Shown here one piece after another: positions 47,414 to 57,231 of a DNA stretch of 64,000 bases. The position numbers were made by a program, and so were the translations under genes. How positions within the stretch are numbered: position 1 is the first letter of the stretch; every line of letters begins with the position of its first letter. The notes beneath the pieces were generated by a model. The model worked only from the letters and a program-made list of their open reading frames with translations. It was not told where the DNA came from and did not search any database. This DNA is from Arthonia radiata (taxonomy: Eukaryota; Ascomycota; Arthoniomycetes; Arthoniales; Arthoniaceae). Location: NCBI GenBank assembly GCA_002989075.1, contig PSQN01000016.1:1903346-1967345 (forward strand). Direction: 5' to 3'.

Positions 47414-47425
47414 AGTAGACGCGTC
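47414..47425. promoter_or_regulatory. Shared promoter 12-mer AGTAGACGCGTC (copy 2)
   Basis: About 170 bp upstream of the member 3 start, identical to 46469-46480. It overlaps the start of the tandem repeat at 47424. Confidence 0.4.
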
Positions 47426-47449
47426 AAAATTAGCCATCAAAATTAGCAA
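47424..47449. repeat. 13-bp tandem repeat in member 3 promoter
   Basis: TCAAAATTAGCCA followed at once by TCAAAATTAGCAA; 12 of 13 positions are identical. Confidence 0.7.
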
Positions 47450-47574
47450 TATAAACGCGCGCAGCCCCTGAAGATCACATGCAATCGATTATCGACAATC
47501 AACAAAATGACCCCCAACAAAGGTGATGCTCAACGTCATCACACGCCCCCACCTCCACCTCACCCCTCACCCTC

Positions 47575-47988
47575 TCACTCCACCTGCATCAACCCCTCGA
47601 CCTTCCACTCTGCAACCGACACAAAGTCATCAGCAGCCTCCAGCGCAGCCACGCCTTCTTCACCATCATATTCCGCCTCCAGCTCCTCCAGAGCCATCAC
47701 GATGAAGCGCCCCATCTCCGCTGTCGCCTCCGCGAACTCCATCAGCGACTCGTGATAGTCCATCATGCTTCCAGCGGTGGGCTGCGAGAGCATCAGTGAA
47801 GCTTCTTGGTATTCCCATTCTTCGTTGACGTCGCTCAGGGGGTCGTTATTTAGCTCGATCTCTTCGTTCACCGTGGCGAGAAAACGGGTGTCGCTGACGA
47901 GCGTGTCGCGGAGGTCGCGGAGATGGTTCTCGCTCTCCCTGAGGACGGAGAGAATATTTTTCACGGCTTTCGCGGAGTCGTCGGCCAT
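47575..47988 (-). CDS. Small acidic helical protein, tandem family member 4 (divergent)
   Basis: Single exon, 137 aa, start MADDSAKAVKNILSVLRESE. Strongly acidic. The family resemblance is weaker than for 3, 5 and 6 but the C-terminal block is recognisable: FIVMALEELEAEYDGEEGVA against MVMLDELKDVEGWGEEKKEA of member 5. Position, strand and size fit the array. No signal peptide or membrane segment. Function unknown; membership in the family is moderately supported. Confidence 0.6.
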   Translation of the reverse strand: MADDSAKAVKNILSVLRESENHLRDLRDTLVSDTRFLATVNEEIELNNDPLSDVNEEWEYQEASLMLSQPTAGSMMDYHESLMEFAEATAEMGRFIVMALEELEAEYDGEEGVAALEAADDFVSVAEWKVEGLMQVE

Positions 47989-48372
47989 GCTGGCCCTGCG
48001 TTGGAGTTAGTGATGCGGCGTAATGCTTAGAAAGGCGACGCATACTGACTTCGGGGAGACGTGTCAGTCAGTACTGAATATCCACTGACCTGCTCTTCTC
48101 TTTTAAGACTGGCTTTGAGTATGAAAATTCGATCGCGCGTAGGGAGCTTGAAAGTCTGGGAAGCTTGCAAATTTATGACGTGGGTCATCACCAAGTGCTT
48201 GGTTGCCATCTCAGCAACAAAGACTCGTGACACATTTGTATATATTCAATCATTGCGCATGGCATCACAAGCCTGTCAAATGAGTTCGTCCTGCCATTAG
48301 ATAGACCATTGAACTCGCGATATCTCCGTCAATAGCGATCTGCAGACTGCTCGAGAGACTCCCTTGGAAGGT
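47989..48372. other. Spacer between family members 4 and 5
   Basis: 384 bp; upstream region of member 4 and 3' region of member 5. Small ORFs on both strands have no family motif. No ACGCGT 12-mer found here. Confidence 0.4.
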
Positions 48373-48765
48373 CTAGGCCAATTGCATCGCCTTTTTGTGC
48401 ACCACAATGACCTTTCGCATCGCCTCCTTCTTCTCCTCACCCCAACCTTCCACGTCCTTCAACTCGTCCAGCATAACCATTGTAATCTTCAACACCAGAC
48501 CAGCCAAAACAGCCGTGTTCTCGGTGCATGCTTTCTTGAGGTCTCGGAAGATATCGTCGATTCCGCAGTATTCGCCCCTGATGTGCTTGGTCGAGCCTCG
48601 ATAGTACTTTACATGGTCTTCGAAGTTGACTTCGTGAACGCAATTGAGTTCCATCTCGGAGTGAAGAGACTGCAAGGGTGCATCAAGACAGGCGGAGAGG
48701 TAGTCCGAGATCTCGATGAAGACGTCGGGTTTGGAGCGGGTTTCCGTGGCTGCGGCGACTGCCAT
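48373..48765 (-). CDS. Small helical protein, tandem family member 5
   Basis: Single exon, 130 aa, start MAVAAATETRSKPDVFIEIS. Conserved blocks: VFIEISDYLSACLDAPLQS at the N-terminus and MLDELKDVEGWGEEKKEAMR plus VHKKAMQLA at the C-terminus. Three cysteines lie in the variable middle (NCVHEV, EYCGIDD, KKACTEN) but there is no signal peptide, so it is probably intracellular. It shares seven consecutive residues (VFIEISD) and the YL that follows with member 6, its right neighbour. The + frame over the same interval is a shadow. Function unknown. Confidence 0.75.
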   Translation of the reverse strand: MAVAAATETRSKPDVFIEISDYLSACLDAPLQSLHSEMELNCVHEVNFEDHVKYYRGSTKHIRGEYCGIDDIFRDLKKACTENTAVLAGLVLKITMVMLDELKDVEGWGEEKKEAMRKVIVVHKKAMQLA

Positions 48766-49546
48766 CGCTGGCTGTAACTACTTTAGTAGAATCCAATGTG
48801 GGATCATGCATGCGCCACGTACTTGTCGTAGGTTTCGCTGTTGTCTCTTTTGTTAAAGAGTTGAGGTTGGATAATCGCAATTAGAAACGATAAGCAACGA
48901 CCGGCTGAGACAGGCATTCATCACCGTGGCAACTTCAAGTGATAGTACCTTAACCAATGGCTTGGTACTGACATCAGAAGTGTGGCTACTTATTCGGCGT
49001 AGAACAAAGCAGCTGCAATGAAAAGGCCAGAGCGCGTTGTAAGGAGCTCTCACGGTGAAAAGCGGATCCTACCCCTGAGCATTATTTCCGATGCAGAGAC
49101 TTGGCTTGAAGCGAGAGGTGGATACAACTGGGGTCATCTTGGTGTGCTAAGAATCTGCCTGCTTGCTGAATGGATCGTTCCGCGTCGAACAAAACATCAG
49201 CACAATTGTTTCCTGTGCGCAAAGTTGAGGCTCGGATTGGAGTGAGTTTCTTGCCATTTACCGAGACTAATACGCGCAGAGAGAGCGAGATAGTGCAAGT
49301 AGAAGAACAACATGCCAAGGTTTGAGAATCAAATGAGCGCGTCACTTCATGTAAAGGCCTGACCGGGAAAAGCAATGCCTGTGGTTGGTAATCAAGTTCA
49401 TTAGATTGACATGCCGTTACGTCGGTCGTAGCTGGTCCCTCAAACAGTCCGAGCGCGATCTCCATGCGGGAAGACTAGCATGCTGCATTGGTGTAGGCGT
49501 TCAGCAAGAAGCTCGCATTTACGAGGAGATGTCTGCAAACCAAGGT
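48766..49546. other. Spacer between family members 5 and 6, 0.8 kb
   Basis: The longest gap in the array. Small ORFs in several frames have no motif; a decayed further member cannot be excluded but I could not find the VFIEIxxYL block in it. Confidence 0.4.
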
Positions 49547-49984
49547 TCAAGAGTATGGCCTGTGTGGGTCGGATTCCTGAGGCACGAGCACCAACTGCGT
49601 GTCGGCAAATTTGTTGGCAAGTTTGTGAGCATGAACGGTCTTTCGCAGGGCGCATTTGTACTCCTCCGTCCACTCGCGGCATGGCTTCAGCTCGTACAAC
49701 ATGATTTGCGTGACTTCCGAGACCCACCGGGCAGCCTCTTTGTTGTTCATTCTCTCCTCTTCAGGGCACATATTTTGCTTGATAACGTGCTTGCAATATT
49801 CTTTGAGCCACCAATGCCTCTTAATGATATCTTCGATCTGCATGGTCAGGCGCACACCCTCGCGGTCAGTTTTCAAGGCTTTGAGGTCGGTTGCAGCGTT
49901 GATGGAGTTGAGGCTGGCTGTAAGATAGTCGCTGATCTCGATGAACACACTGGCCTGGCTGCGAGGCGTGGGAGGCGCGGTCAT
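49547..49984 (-). CDS. Small helical protein, tandem family member 6
   Basis: Single exon, 145 aa, start MTAPPTPRSQASVFIEISDY. Conserved blocks VFIEISDYLTASLNSI and MLYELKPCREWTEEYKCALR followed by VHAHKLANKFA. The middle is basic and Trp-containing (KRHWWLKEYCKHVIK). No signal peptide or membrane segment. It is the first gene of the array in transcription direction. A 234-codon + frame across it (49385-50089) is an antisense shadow: it lacks any family resemblance, while the minus frame carries the conserved motifs. Function unknown. Confidence 0.75.
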   Translation of the reverse strand: MTAPPTPRSQASVFIEISDYLTASLNSINAATDLKALKTDREGVRLTMQIEDIIKRHWWLKEYCKHVIKQNMCPEEERMNNKEAARWVSEVTQIMLYELKPCREWTEEYKCALRKTVHAHKLANKFADTQLVLVPQESDPHRPYS

Positions 49985-51438
49985 CTCTTCGTTTGCCTAC
50001 GCTCGTGTGAGCGCAACATGCGAAAATTCATCCTCCAAAGCTGGCCTTACCTCGTGAACTTGCGTCGGCATCATAACAGACCTTGCTGATTGACGTGGGC
50101 TGCGCAGTGAGAAGTGAGGGCGAAAGCGAAGGTTGTTCTGAAGTGGTGGGCTACTTGGCGAAGCACTGACGCGAAGATAGCAAATTGCACGTGTGCGATT
50201 AACCAACTGACGTGTACGCACCCAAGAGAGCGAGAGAGAGATCAATCAACAAGCCAGAAATTGGGTTGAAGATCCTGAACGCAGCTTTGATGCTGCTGCC
50301 GCAAACACCGGCTTGCCGAACTTGCCCAGCTCCAGCCTCCATATGAGGTGCCACCATCTGGGAATTCCTCGCGGTTCAATCATGACTATTTGATGGCTCA
50401 TCGCTATTCGAGGCGCTTTATCGAGCGTTGCGATCCGGCGCTTTTCCTCCTACACCTTCCAGGACTCATCCTCACCAGCGCTCGTGCGAAGCCAGCCTTT
50501 CCACGTTAGATGAACAAGCGCCAAGCAGTCGGATATTGGAGCTGTTCCAAACACTGTCTTCGTTGGCGTGCGTGTGATTCCCAGGGCTGCTGGAGGATGG
50601 CAAAGAGCGTGTGGGAAGTACCAGCGCACAGGGGGAACATGCTGACGCCGGTTACACCGGCCTTCGAAGCCTTTCGCGGTCTACTCACAGCTCAATGCCC
50701 TGAGACGATTGTGGCCATCGCCCTGTCTGAAAAGTGCTAGTCTTCAAAGTAAAGATGAAGTGTACGGAAACTCGGGAGGGATGTTGGTCAAGGGATTGGT
50801 GTTAAGATACCGCCTCGCAGATAGATGGGCGAGAAGCGAGGCTGCAACAAGATCTGACTCTCAACTAGGCTTGGCATCAGAATCCATAACTTTGCATTTC
50901 GTTCCCTTTGACAACACCAACATTCACCCTCGTCACCTCTGACCCATCAAGCGCTCATACGCCCTGTCTTAGACCTTCCACAGCAAAATTAGAGCCCCGA
51001 GACAATCCCCAGCCCAGAAGGCCAAGACAGCTCCGAGGAAGAGACAGTCCCCCCGTCAACTTCACTTTCCTCAATGCCTTATATCATGGCTATTGCCCTC
51101 AATCGCGTCTCTTCAGCGCCAAAACGACGAGACATATTGAAGAGTTGTTATACAAATCGTGGCTGGCAGCGGAGCGTAATGCCTGCCCGCAAGGCCTCCG
51201 CGCTTGGAAAGACTGCTGTGAGCAAAGGCATATGCGCTCAACACCAAGGACCAGCCAGCACCTGTGCTGCAGGAACAAAAGTCTAAGCGATTGTGTTGAA
51301 AGGCGATCCGTATTAGGGAAACGTGCTCATGAGCTGCTGAACTGAGCCAAACGGCCTTCCGTATCCTTCTGTGCACGGTCAAACATACCCCAGAGAAAAA
51401 CACAAAAACGCATGCAGTGCGGAGTGAGCTTGACAGGC
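49985..51438. other. Intergenic, 1.45 kb, between the array and the PhyH-like gene
   Basis: Short ORFs on both strands. The longest (50908-51345, +, 145 codons, with a stretch RHIEELLYKSWLAAERNACP) lacks a recognisable domain or clear splice sites. I see no repeat or RNA gene. Confidence 0.35.
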
Positions 51439-52471
51439 CTATTTGCCTTCAATCTTTCCAGCCCTGAAATTCTCAATGGGCTGACCTGCGTTGCAGTAAC
51501 CCAGGAAAGGATTGTCAAGTCTATATCCGCCTTGCTTCTGAGCATTGGCACTCCAAGAGCGTACTTCCTCTTCACGCCACCAGAAATGCTGGCTCTCCTT
51601 CAAATAAGTCAGTAAATTATCAGCCTATTCGTTGAACGTCCGAAGGGTATACCTGCCTCAGGTCTGATGTAAGAGCGGCAGAAGAAAAATCCATGAACGG
51701 GTCTCGGCTGTTGCGTCTGATTGCCGCCTCCAGCATGGACTGTGGAAGACAGAAAAACGAACGCTTCACCAACTTCCATCTCGGCCCGTCCTGCTTCTGT
51801 ATAAGTGGGCACTCTCGTGTGGTCCCACAAGTGGGAGCCTTGGATGGCCTGCGTTTTCGATTAAAGGAAGCATTTCTGGAGTTGGTTCACATATCACTCA
51901 CCCACGTAGCTCCGTTCTCTAAAGTAGTCTTTACACCGGGCACAAGAATGCCCATTGCAACGTCAGAGCCGACACGATAGCCCGAATGCTCCTGGCTCTC
52001 ATGGTCCTGCTGCCAGATGAAATCGTCTCGATGGAGGGCCTGAGCCTGCGCTGCTGGCAGAATATCCAAAGTGTTCGCCGCCGACAGAATGGGGGCGGTC
52101 TCAATGTCGCTGCCAACACTGTCATTGTAAGGGTGAGATCTTGTGCCCAAGAAATACCGAAGAATCTCAAGCAGCTCCGGCTGTTGCATCCATTTCTCTC
52201 GAGCTGTCTTGCTGATTCCAAACAAGTGATAGCACCGTCTCATTGTGGGCTCGAGACGAGTGCCGTTCTAAGAACCATGTCAATTAAAGGCTCAAGGGGC
52301 TCCAGCAGGGCGACTTACATGTACGGTAGCGTCGGCACGAAGGTAAGGAGCTGCATCTGCATTGACTGTTTCGACATCATCGGGTTCAGCGAAGTCAGTG
52401 ATTATCACACCACCATCCTTCTCGATTGCTCTGATCGCGACGAGCGGCTTGCGAAGACTCACGCGCTGCAT
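51439..52471 (-). CDS. Phytanoyl-CoA dioxygenase (PhyH)-like 2-oxoglutarate/Fe(II) oxygenase
   Basis: Four exons: 52471-52319, 52267-51902, 51848-51657, 51597-51439; 289 aa. An upstream in-frame ATG at 52624 would add 51 residues. N-terminus AIEKDGGVIITDFAEPDDVE is typical of fungal PhyH enzymes. The iron ligands are in LHRDDFIWQQDH (HxD), with the family segment ENGATW joined to AIQGSHLWDHTR, and the distal His in FLSSTVHAGGGNQT. The C-terminal SANAQKQGGYRLDNPFLGY block completes the family. Introns 1 and 2 are GTAAGT and GTGAGT types (51 and 53 bp); intron 3 (51656-51598) fits only as a GC-AG intron (GAG|GCAGGT), joining RPE to ESQHFWW. Such enzymes hydroxylate or desaturate specialised metabolites; substrate unknown. 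The neighbouring oxygenase is on the same strand. Confidence 0.82.
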
Positions 52472-52737
52472 TTCCCTCGATGCACGGTTCAAAGCTACGA
52501 GAAAGTGGGAACGTTTAGACAAACAGGATCTGCGAGACTTCTCGCTGGAACGCCAAGTCTCTACGCTGCGGCGGGGAGAAGCGCATCTAAATGATGACTG
52601 GATTTCGCACAGGGAAAGGGTCATATGCGTACGTGACGTGCTTGATCACGGGCTCATGCCTCATGAAGCCACTTTTGGGCGCGCCAATCATACACGCTAC
52701 TTGCCTATATCAACACCGCATACTGTCTAGCTCACTC

Positions 52738-53787
52738 CTAGTACGCTGACTGCAATCGATGCTGATGGTACTCCATGGCTGTCATCTCTGTATACTTTGC
52801 TTTCCCTTCCTCTCGAACGAAGTGCTCAAGTGGCGCAACAGATGCATCTCTGTTCGCCTTGCAGAAGTATGCGATCGAGAATCGTTCTGGAACCACTCCA
52901 TCCTTTCCAACCCTTCCCCGTGGTGGAGTTACGCGGTGCAGGCCCGCCGGAAGTCGATCATTCGTCCACCTCTGCAGCGTCTCACTCACGTTCACTATCA
53001 TCTCCGTTGGCTCAGACGGCACGACTTGCCGAAACTCTCCAGGGCGCTGGCGATCCTCAAACTCTAGTCCACCAACATCGTCTTGAAACAACAAGGTGAT
53101 CACTCCCAAGTCAAAATGTGGCCAAATCCGACTCAAGTCACCCTTCTCGAGTGCTTTGTTTGATAAACATGGATAGTGGTTCAGTCGAAACTCACTGGCG
53201 CCCTTGTCTTTGCCAACGTTACTAAGAACAGTCCCTGGAGCAAGTCCCAGCCCAAGCTCGATTGCCTCCATTAGCAAGTCACTCACTTGCGACATCTGGT
53301 TCATGACCCCGGTCATGCATTCACGGAAGCCCGGAAGCGCATCATATGCCGGCCACTTGTTCGGAAACTCGAAGTCTGTCTCGGGCCCTTGGTCCCAATG
53401 CTCCTGCAAATACTCGATCAGGCGTTTCAAACAAACATGTCTTGATTTTTCACTCACTCTGGCGTCCTTGAGGTTGGAAGCATCGCCGTCTATTCCAGAG
53501 AAAGCCTTGAACAAGGAGGCAGTGCTCTCAGCTCCTGGACAGCTCCATCCGCGTTGTGGAGTCGGACCCGACTCGTTCTTTACCATATCCTTCTGCTCTG
53601 GGCTCATGGAGAAGAACTTGTGGGCAAAGTCAAATGCATCTTGTACTTGCTTCTCTCCCATGCCATGACCGACGATCCTCGCGAATCCCGACATAGTCAG
53701 ACTCTCGATTATAGCTCGTGCGAACTGTGCTCGTTGATTCTCATCGCCATCCAAGAAGTCACCGAGGTCTAGCTGAGGAGTATGCAT
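52738..53787 (-). CDS. Isopenicillin N synthase-like 2-oxoglutarate/Fe(II) dioxygenase
   Basis: Single exon, 349 aa, full length for the family. The N-terminal non-haem dioxygenase domain has FARAIIESLTMSGFARIVGH and the GWSCPGAES segment. The C-terminal jelly-roll core holds the iron ligands His and Asp in WPHFDLGVITLLFQDDVGGL, the distal His in RLPAGLHRVTPP and the 2-oxoglutarate-binding Arg-x-Ser in ERFSIAYF. No transit peptide. This group hydroxylates or oxidatively cyclises small molecules. It is divergently arranged with the NmrA-like gene across a 753-bp promoter region, and lies downstream-to-upstream on the same strand as the PhyH-like gene. Substrate unknown. Frames on the + strand over this gene are shadows. 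Confidence 0.9.
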   Translation of the reverse strand: MHTPQLDLGDFLDGDENQRAQFARAIIESLTMSGFARIVGHGMGEKQVQDAFDFAHKFFSMSPEQKDMVKNESGPTPQRGWSCPGAESTASLFKAFSGIDGDASNLKDARVSEKSRHVCLKRLIEYLQEHWDQGPETDFEFPNKWPAYDALPGFRECMTGVMNQMSQVSDLLMEAIELGLGLAPGTVLSNVGKDKGASEFRLNHYPCLSNKALEKGDLSRIWPHFDLGVITLLFQDDVGGLEFEDRQRPGEFRQVVPSEPTEMIVNVSETLQRWTNDRLPAGLHRVTPPRGRVGKDGVVPERFSIAYFCKANRDASVAPLEHFVREEGKAKYTEMTAMEYHQHRLQSAY

Positions 53788-54540
53788 CTTAGCCGCCGCA
53801 GATACGATAGGGGCTCTATGGAAGCTTGACTGAAGACAGGACTTCCAATCGATTTCAGGGTCATTTCGTGAGTCACTTGTACCTATCTAACCTGTGATGG
53901 TCTCGGTCATACTTGCTCTACTACAGCTAATCACTTTCGACTTCTCGTGAAGCTTGGCCGATCCAGACTGCAGGCATTGCCCACGAACACAAGCTGATGT
54001 TTCGGGGGAGCGGATGTCAGAACCCCGTCGCAGCTATCCGTTGCTCCAAATCAACAGAGAGCTGATCGCATCTCCACATACATATTGACATCGGGCATTG
54101 GTATGCAACTCTAGCGAGATGATGATGGTGTTGTCTCCTTGAGTTACGGGTGACCACATATAGACTCGCCTACGCAGCCTTGTCACTACATGGTTCTGCA
54201 TGGCGGCGACCCGAGTTGACACTGTCACAGTAAACCGGTCGTTAGCATTGTACCTCGCACATGTGGAGCTGTTCAGATCGTCCGCGGAAATGCAGTTTGT
54301 TGTGGTGGCTGCTGGATCCCAACGCATAGCTGCAGGACTACATGACTCACTTTGCTACGCAAGCCGACCACATGCAGTTTCCTCATTTGCATCTTGGCCA
54401 TCACACGACCGGTGCGATATCGCACACCTTGACTCGAGGATTGTTGCAACGTGGCTCGACGCGACGAGACGACTGTTGCGATATCGCATAGCTCAATAAT
54501 CATCTGGGCCGCGACCTTTCACCACTGAGTCTCACAGGAC
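53788..54540. promoter_or_regulatory. Divergent promoter region with two identical palindromes
   Basis: 753 bp between two divergently transcribed genes. Two copies of the 12-bp palindrome TGCGATATCGCA lie at 54413-54424 and 54477-54488 (the first extends to 14 bp), with a GTTGCAAC palindrome between them (54443-54450). They are 53-128 bp before the ATG of the NmrA-like gene. Symmetric repeated sites suggest a dimeric regulator; which one is unknown. The rest shows nothing recognisable. Confidence 0.5.
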
Positions 54541-55687
54541 ATGAAACAATTTGCGGCTTCAGAGAGACGGACTGTCGCTGTGGCAGCGGTTGGCGATCTT
54601 GGCAGGTACATTATCGAAGCGCTTCACGCTTCCCCAGACTTCAACGTCATCGCTATATCACGTCAAGTGAGCTTGGATTCCCCTGACTATAAACAACGAA
54701 CATCTTGATAATGAAATACCGCGCCAAAGGCAAGCGTCGGAAAGCTTCAAAATCAATTGGCAGACCTGGGCACGACCGTATCCTCAGTCACAGCATACAC
54801 CGACATCGACGAACTCGTGTCCGTCCTCAACGCGACTAAAGCGACTGCGCTCATCTCAACGCTCAATTTCGACAACGATCAATACTATGACATCCACCTG
54901 GCCTTTCTACGCGCTTGTCATTCGTCCCAGCATACCACCCGCTTCATCCCGAGCGAATGGGGAGGCAACATCGAACAATTCCCGCACTTGCCGCCTTTCT
55001 ATGCGCTCACGCGCCAGCCGTTCCGCGAGCTCTTGAGACGAGAAGAACCGGTGCATAAGAGGATGCAAGGGAGTTCCGCAGGCGCAACTAAAATGGTTGA
55101 GTGGACGTTATTCGGCTGCGGCTGGTTGATGGACTACTTCTTACCTGGCGAGGCGACGTATGTACGGCCTGCTCGGGAGGAGTGCCCGGTGGATCTACAT
55201 TCGTTTAGTGCTGTGATTCCTGGCACTGGTGATGAAGCACAGTCGTGGACGCTGGCAAGCGACGTTGCCCGTGCGATAGTCGAGATGCTGCGTGCTCCCT
55301 GGGGAACGTGGGAAGAAACAACGTATGTTGCGGGTGAGTGGAGCACGTTTAATGCTGCGATCGATGTGCTGGAGGCTTTCTACGGTAAGGCCCTCCGCAA
55401 GAATACGGGGCAGAGTTGTAAAGAATGTGACCACATGTGCTGATGAAGATCCAGGGCGCAAGATGGGAGTAGAGTACAAAGAGGTGACTGTTGGCCCTGA
55501 ACAGTCGCAGATAGATGATGAAGCTGCATTCAATGGTCATCTGGATGAGTGGATAGTGGTCGGCGGAACGGCTGTGCCTCGAGAAAAGGGGCTGCGGCAA
55601 CGAGAAAAGTATTTCAAAGCAGTCAAGTTCCTGAGCTTGCAAGAAGCTTTGAGTCTTGCGCAAAGGAAAGGGTTGAATACGGTATAG
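54541..55687 (+). CDS. NmrA-like / isoflavone reductase-like Rossmann protein
   Basis: Three exons: 54541-54666, 54730-55384, 55449-55687; 339 aa. Introns GTGAGC...CAAAG (63 bp) and GTAAGG...GAAG (64 bp) keep the frame. The N-terminal dinucleotide-binding loop is VAAVGDLGRYIIEAL followed by FNVIAISRQ. Typical later segments are VSVLNATKATALISTLNF, TTRFIPSEWGGN (the FIPSEWG block of NmrA/isoflavone reductase-like proteins) and TLASDVARAIVEML. The family includes NAD(P)-sensing regulators and NAD(P)H-dependent reductases; the full-length fold and neighbours favour a reductase or binding protein of a metabolite pathway. Convergent with the NDP-sugar dehydratase (102-bp gap). Confidence 0.87.
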
Positions 55688-55788
55688 AGGCTCTGAGGGA
55701 GTTCAGCGCTGTATCTATCGCGACATTAAAGCTGCTTTCTGCTTGAAAGACTTTGTTGTGCCGAGAACGGTCATACTCACCTCATCAC

Positions 55789-57231
55789 TCAAGCAGCAGA
55801 CTGAGCTGTATGCCTGGGTAGATCTTCATCAGGCGCTGTGTGAGCGCAATCATCCACCTTGGCTTCCTGGGCTTCGCCCTCCCCATTGATCTCATGATCG
55901 AGGCCAGTGAGGGCGCTGTCGACACCGCCCCACCACAACGTCCCGAACTTACGATACCAGTCCACTGTCTCCGTCATACCGTTCTCAAACTCGACCTTTG
56001 GCTCCCAGCCAAGCCCTCGTAGCTTGTCACCGTTCGTCACATAGACAAGGTCGTTTTGCGGCCTGCAGATATCATGGATTCAGCCACTCGTTGCTTAGCA
56101 AGATCCTCATGGAGAGACTTCCCTTACCGATCATTGACATACTTGATCTTGTTTTTCATTTCCTCTTCTGGCATGTCGAGCCGCTTCAGTAGCGCCTTGC
56201 ACACTTCGAGATTCGAAATTTGGCTCTTGGATGTGATGTTGTAAGTCTCTCCATTTTCGCCTTTGTGAAGTATCGTATCCACCGCATCTGCTACATCTGA
56301 TGCATAGAGGTAGCAACGCGCATTGGAGCCGTCTCCCTGCAGTGGGAGTGGCTTATTCTGGGCCAGCAGGAGAATGAAGCGAGGGATGATCTCTGTTGCC
56401 AGACAAAGCCACATGAGCAACCTCCGAGTAAGAATGGAAAAGCAACTCACTCTCAGGATACTGGCACGGCCCGTAGACATTGTTGCTTCGCACCACGATT
56501 AACGGCAGATCGAAACTGTGCGCATACGACCGCAGTATCATCTCCGCCGCAGCCTTCGATGCCGCATAAGGATTCTTCGGTCTCAACGGGCTGTTCTCGG
56601 TGCACTCGCGAGCTCCTTGCCCTTGCTCACCTTCGAGATCGCCATACACCTCATCGGTTGAGAAATGCACAAACCGCTTGATACCGTGGGTGCGCGCGAC
56701 ATCTGCGACAATCTGCGTGCCCACAACATTGTTGATTGTGAAGCCCAACGGATCGTCAAAGCTCTCCGCGACTTGCGAGTGCGCGGCAAAATTGATGACT
56801 GTGTCGATGGAGAAGCGCTTCACGCAATTTTCGACGTCCTCGCGCCGTCGAATGTCGCCGAAAACGAAATGGAAGTTCGGCCGGCTCTGGAGACAGCGGA
56901 TGTTCTTGATGCTGCCGGCATACTCTAGGTTGTCGATTACGATGACCCTGTAGTCTCGCGCATAGGTCAAAACCAGATGCCTTGTGACCCATGATGCTCT
57001 TTCCGGGTGTCAGCGAAGATCGTGAAGACAGCAAGCTAGCATACATGAAGCCAGCGCCTGGTACGTGATTAGCAGACTGCTGTAAGTACGTCCTTGAGGC
57101 CGCTTACCCCCAGTCACGAGGATGTTGCGTGTCTGCTTTCGAGGCGGGAATGACCTTGTCCCTTTCAGGCGGAGAGTCTCGTCGTACAGGGAATCTGCCC
57201 CATTGGCAAGATGCGTGTGCGATTCGGCCAT
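55789..57231 (-). CDS. NDP-glucose 4,6-dehydratase (extended short-chain dehydrogenase)
   Basis: Five exons: 57231-57108, 57057-57045, 56998-56451, 56392-56128, 56062-55789; 407 aa. Exon 2 is only 13 nt but is needed to complete the NAD loop, giving ILVTGGAGFIASWVTRHL across three exons. Further motifs: VIVIDNLEYAGS, VINFAAHSQVAESFD, the dehydratase signature FSTDEVYGD, the YxxxK in NPYAASKAAAEMI, and NNVYGPCQYPEKIIPRF across intron 3. All introns are GT-AG, 46-65 bp. The enzyme makes the NDP-4-keto-6-deoxy sugar on the way to rhamnose-type sugars; in fungi the UDP form is used, which is family knowledge, not read here. The C-terminal tail after DWYRKF is long and acidic. A glycosyltransferase lies 5 kb away. 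Confidence 0.9.

Larger units (their letters stand above)
47244..47574. other. Promoter region of member 3
   Basis: 331 bp. Reading toward member 3 there is a TATA-like AATATAAA (47447-47454 on +), a 13-bp tandem repeat and the AGTAGACGCGTC 12-mer. The T/C-rich stretch at 47540-47580 is the 3' end region of member 4. Confidence 0.4.

Noticed and set aside
49385-50089. 234-codon + strand ORF
   Set aside because: It is antisense to array member 6. The minus frame carries the conserved family blocks, while the + frame has no resemblance to anything and is a shadow of codon bias.
50908-51345. 145-codon + strand ORF as a gene
   Set aside because: No domain, no consistent splice structure and comparable frames on other strands; left unannotated.
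51986-52594. 202-codon + strand ORF
   Set aside because: It is antisense to exons 1-2 of the PhyH-like gene, whose minus frame has the HxD motif and clean introns.
53204-53668. 154-codon + strand ORF
   Set aside because: Antisense to the IPNS-like oxygenase, which has all catalytic residues in the minus frame.
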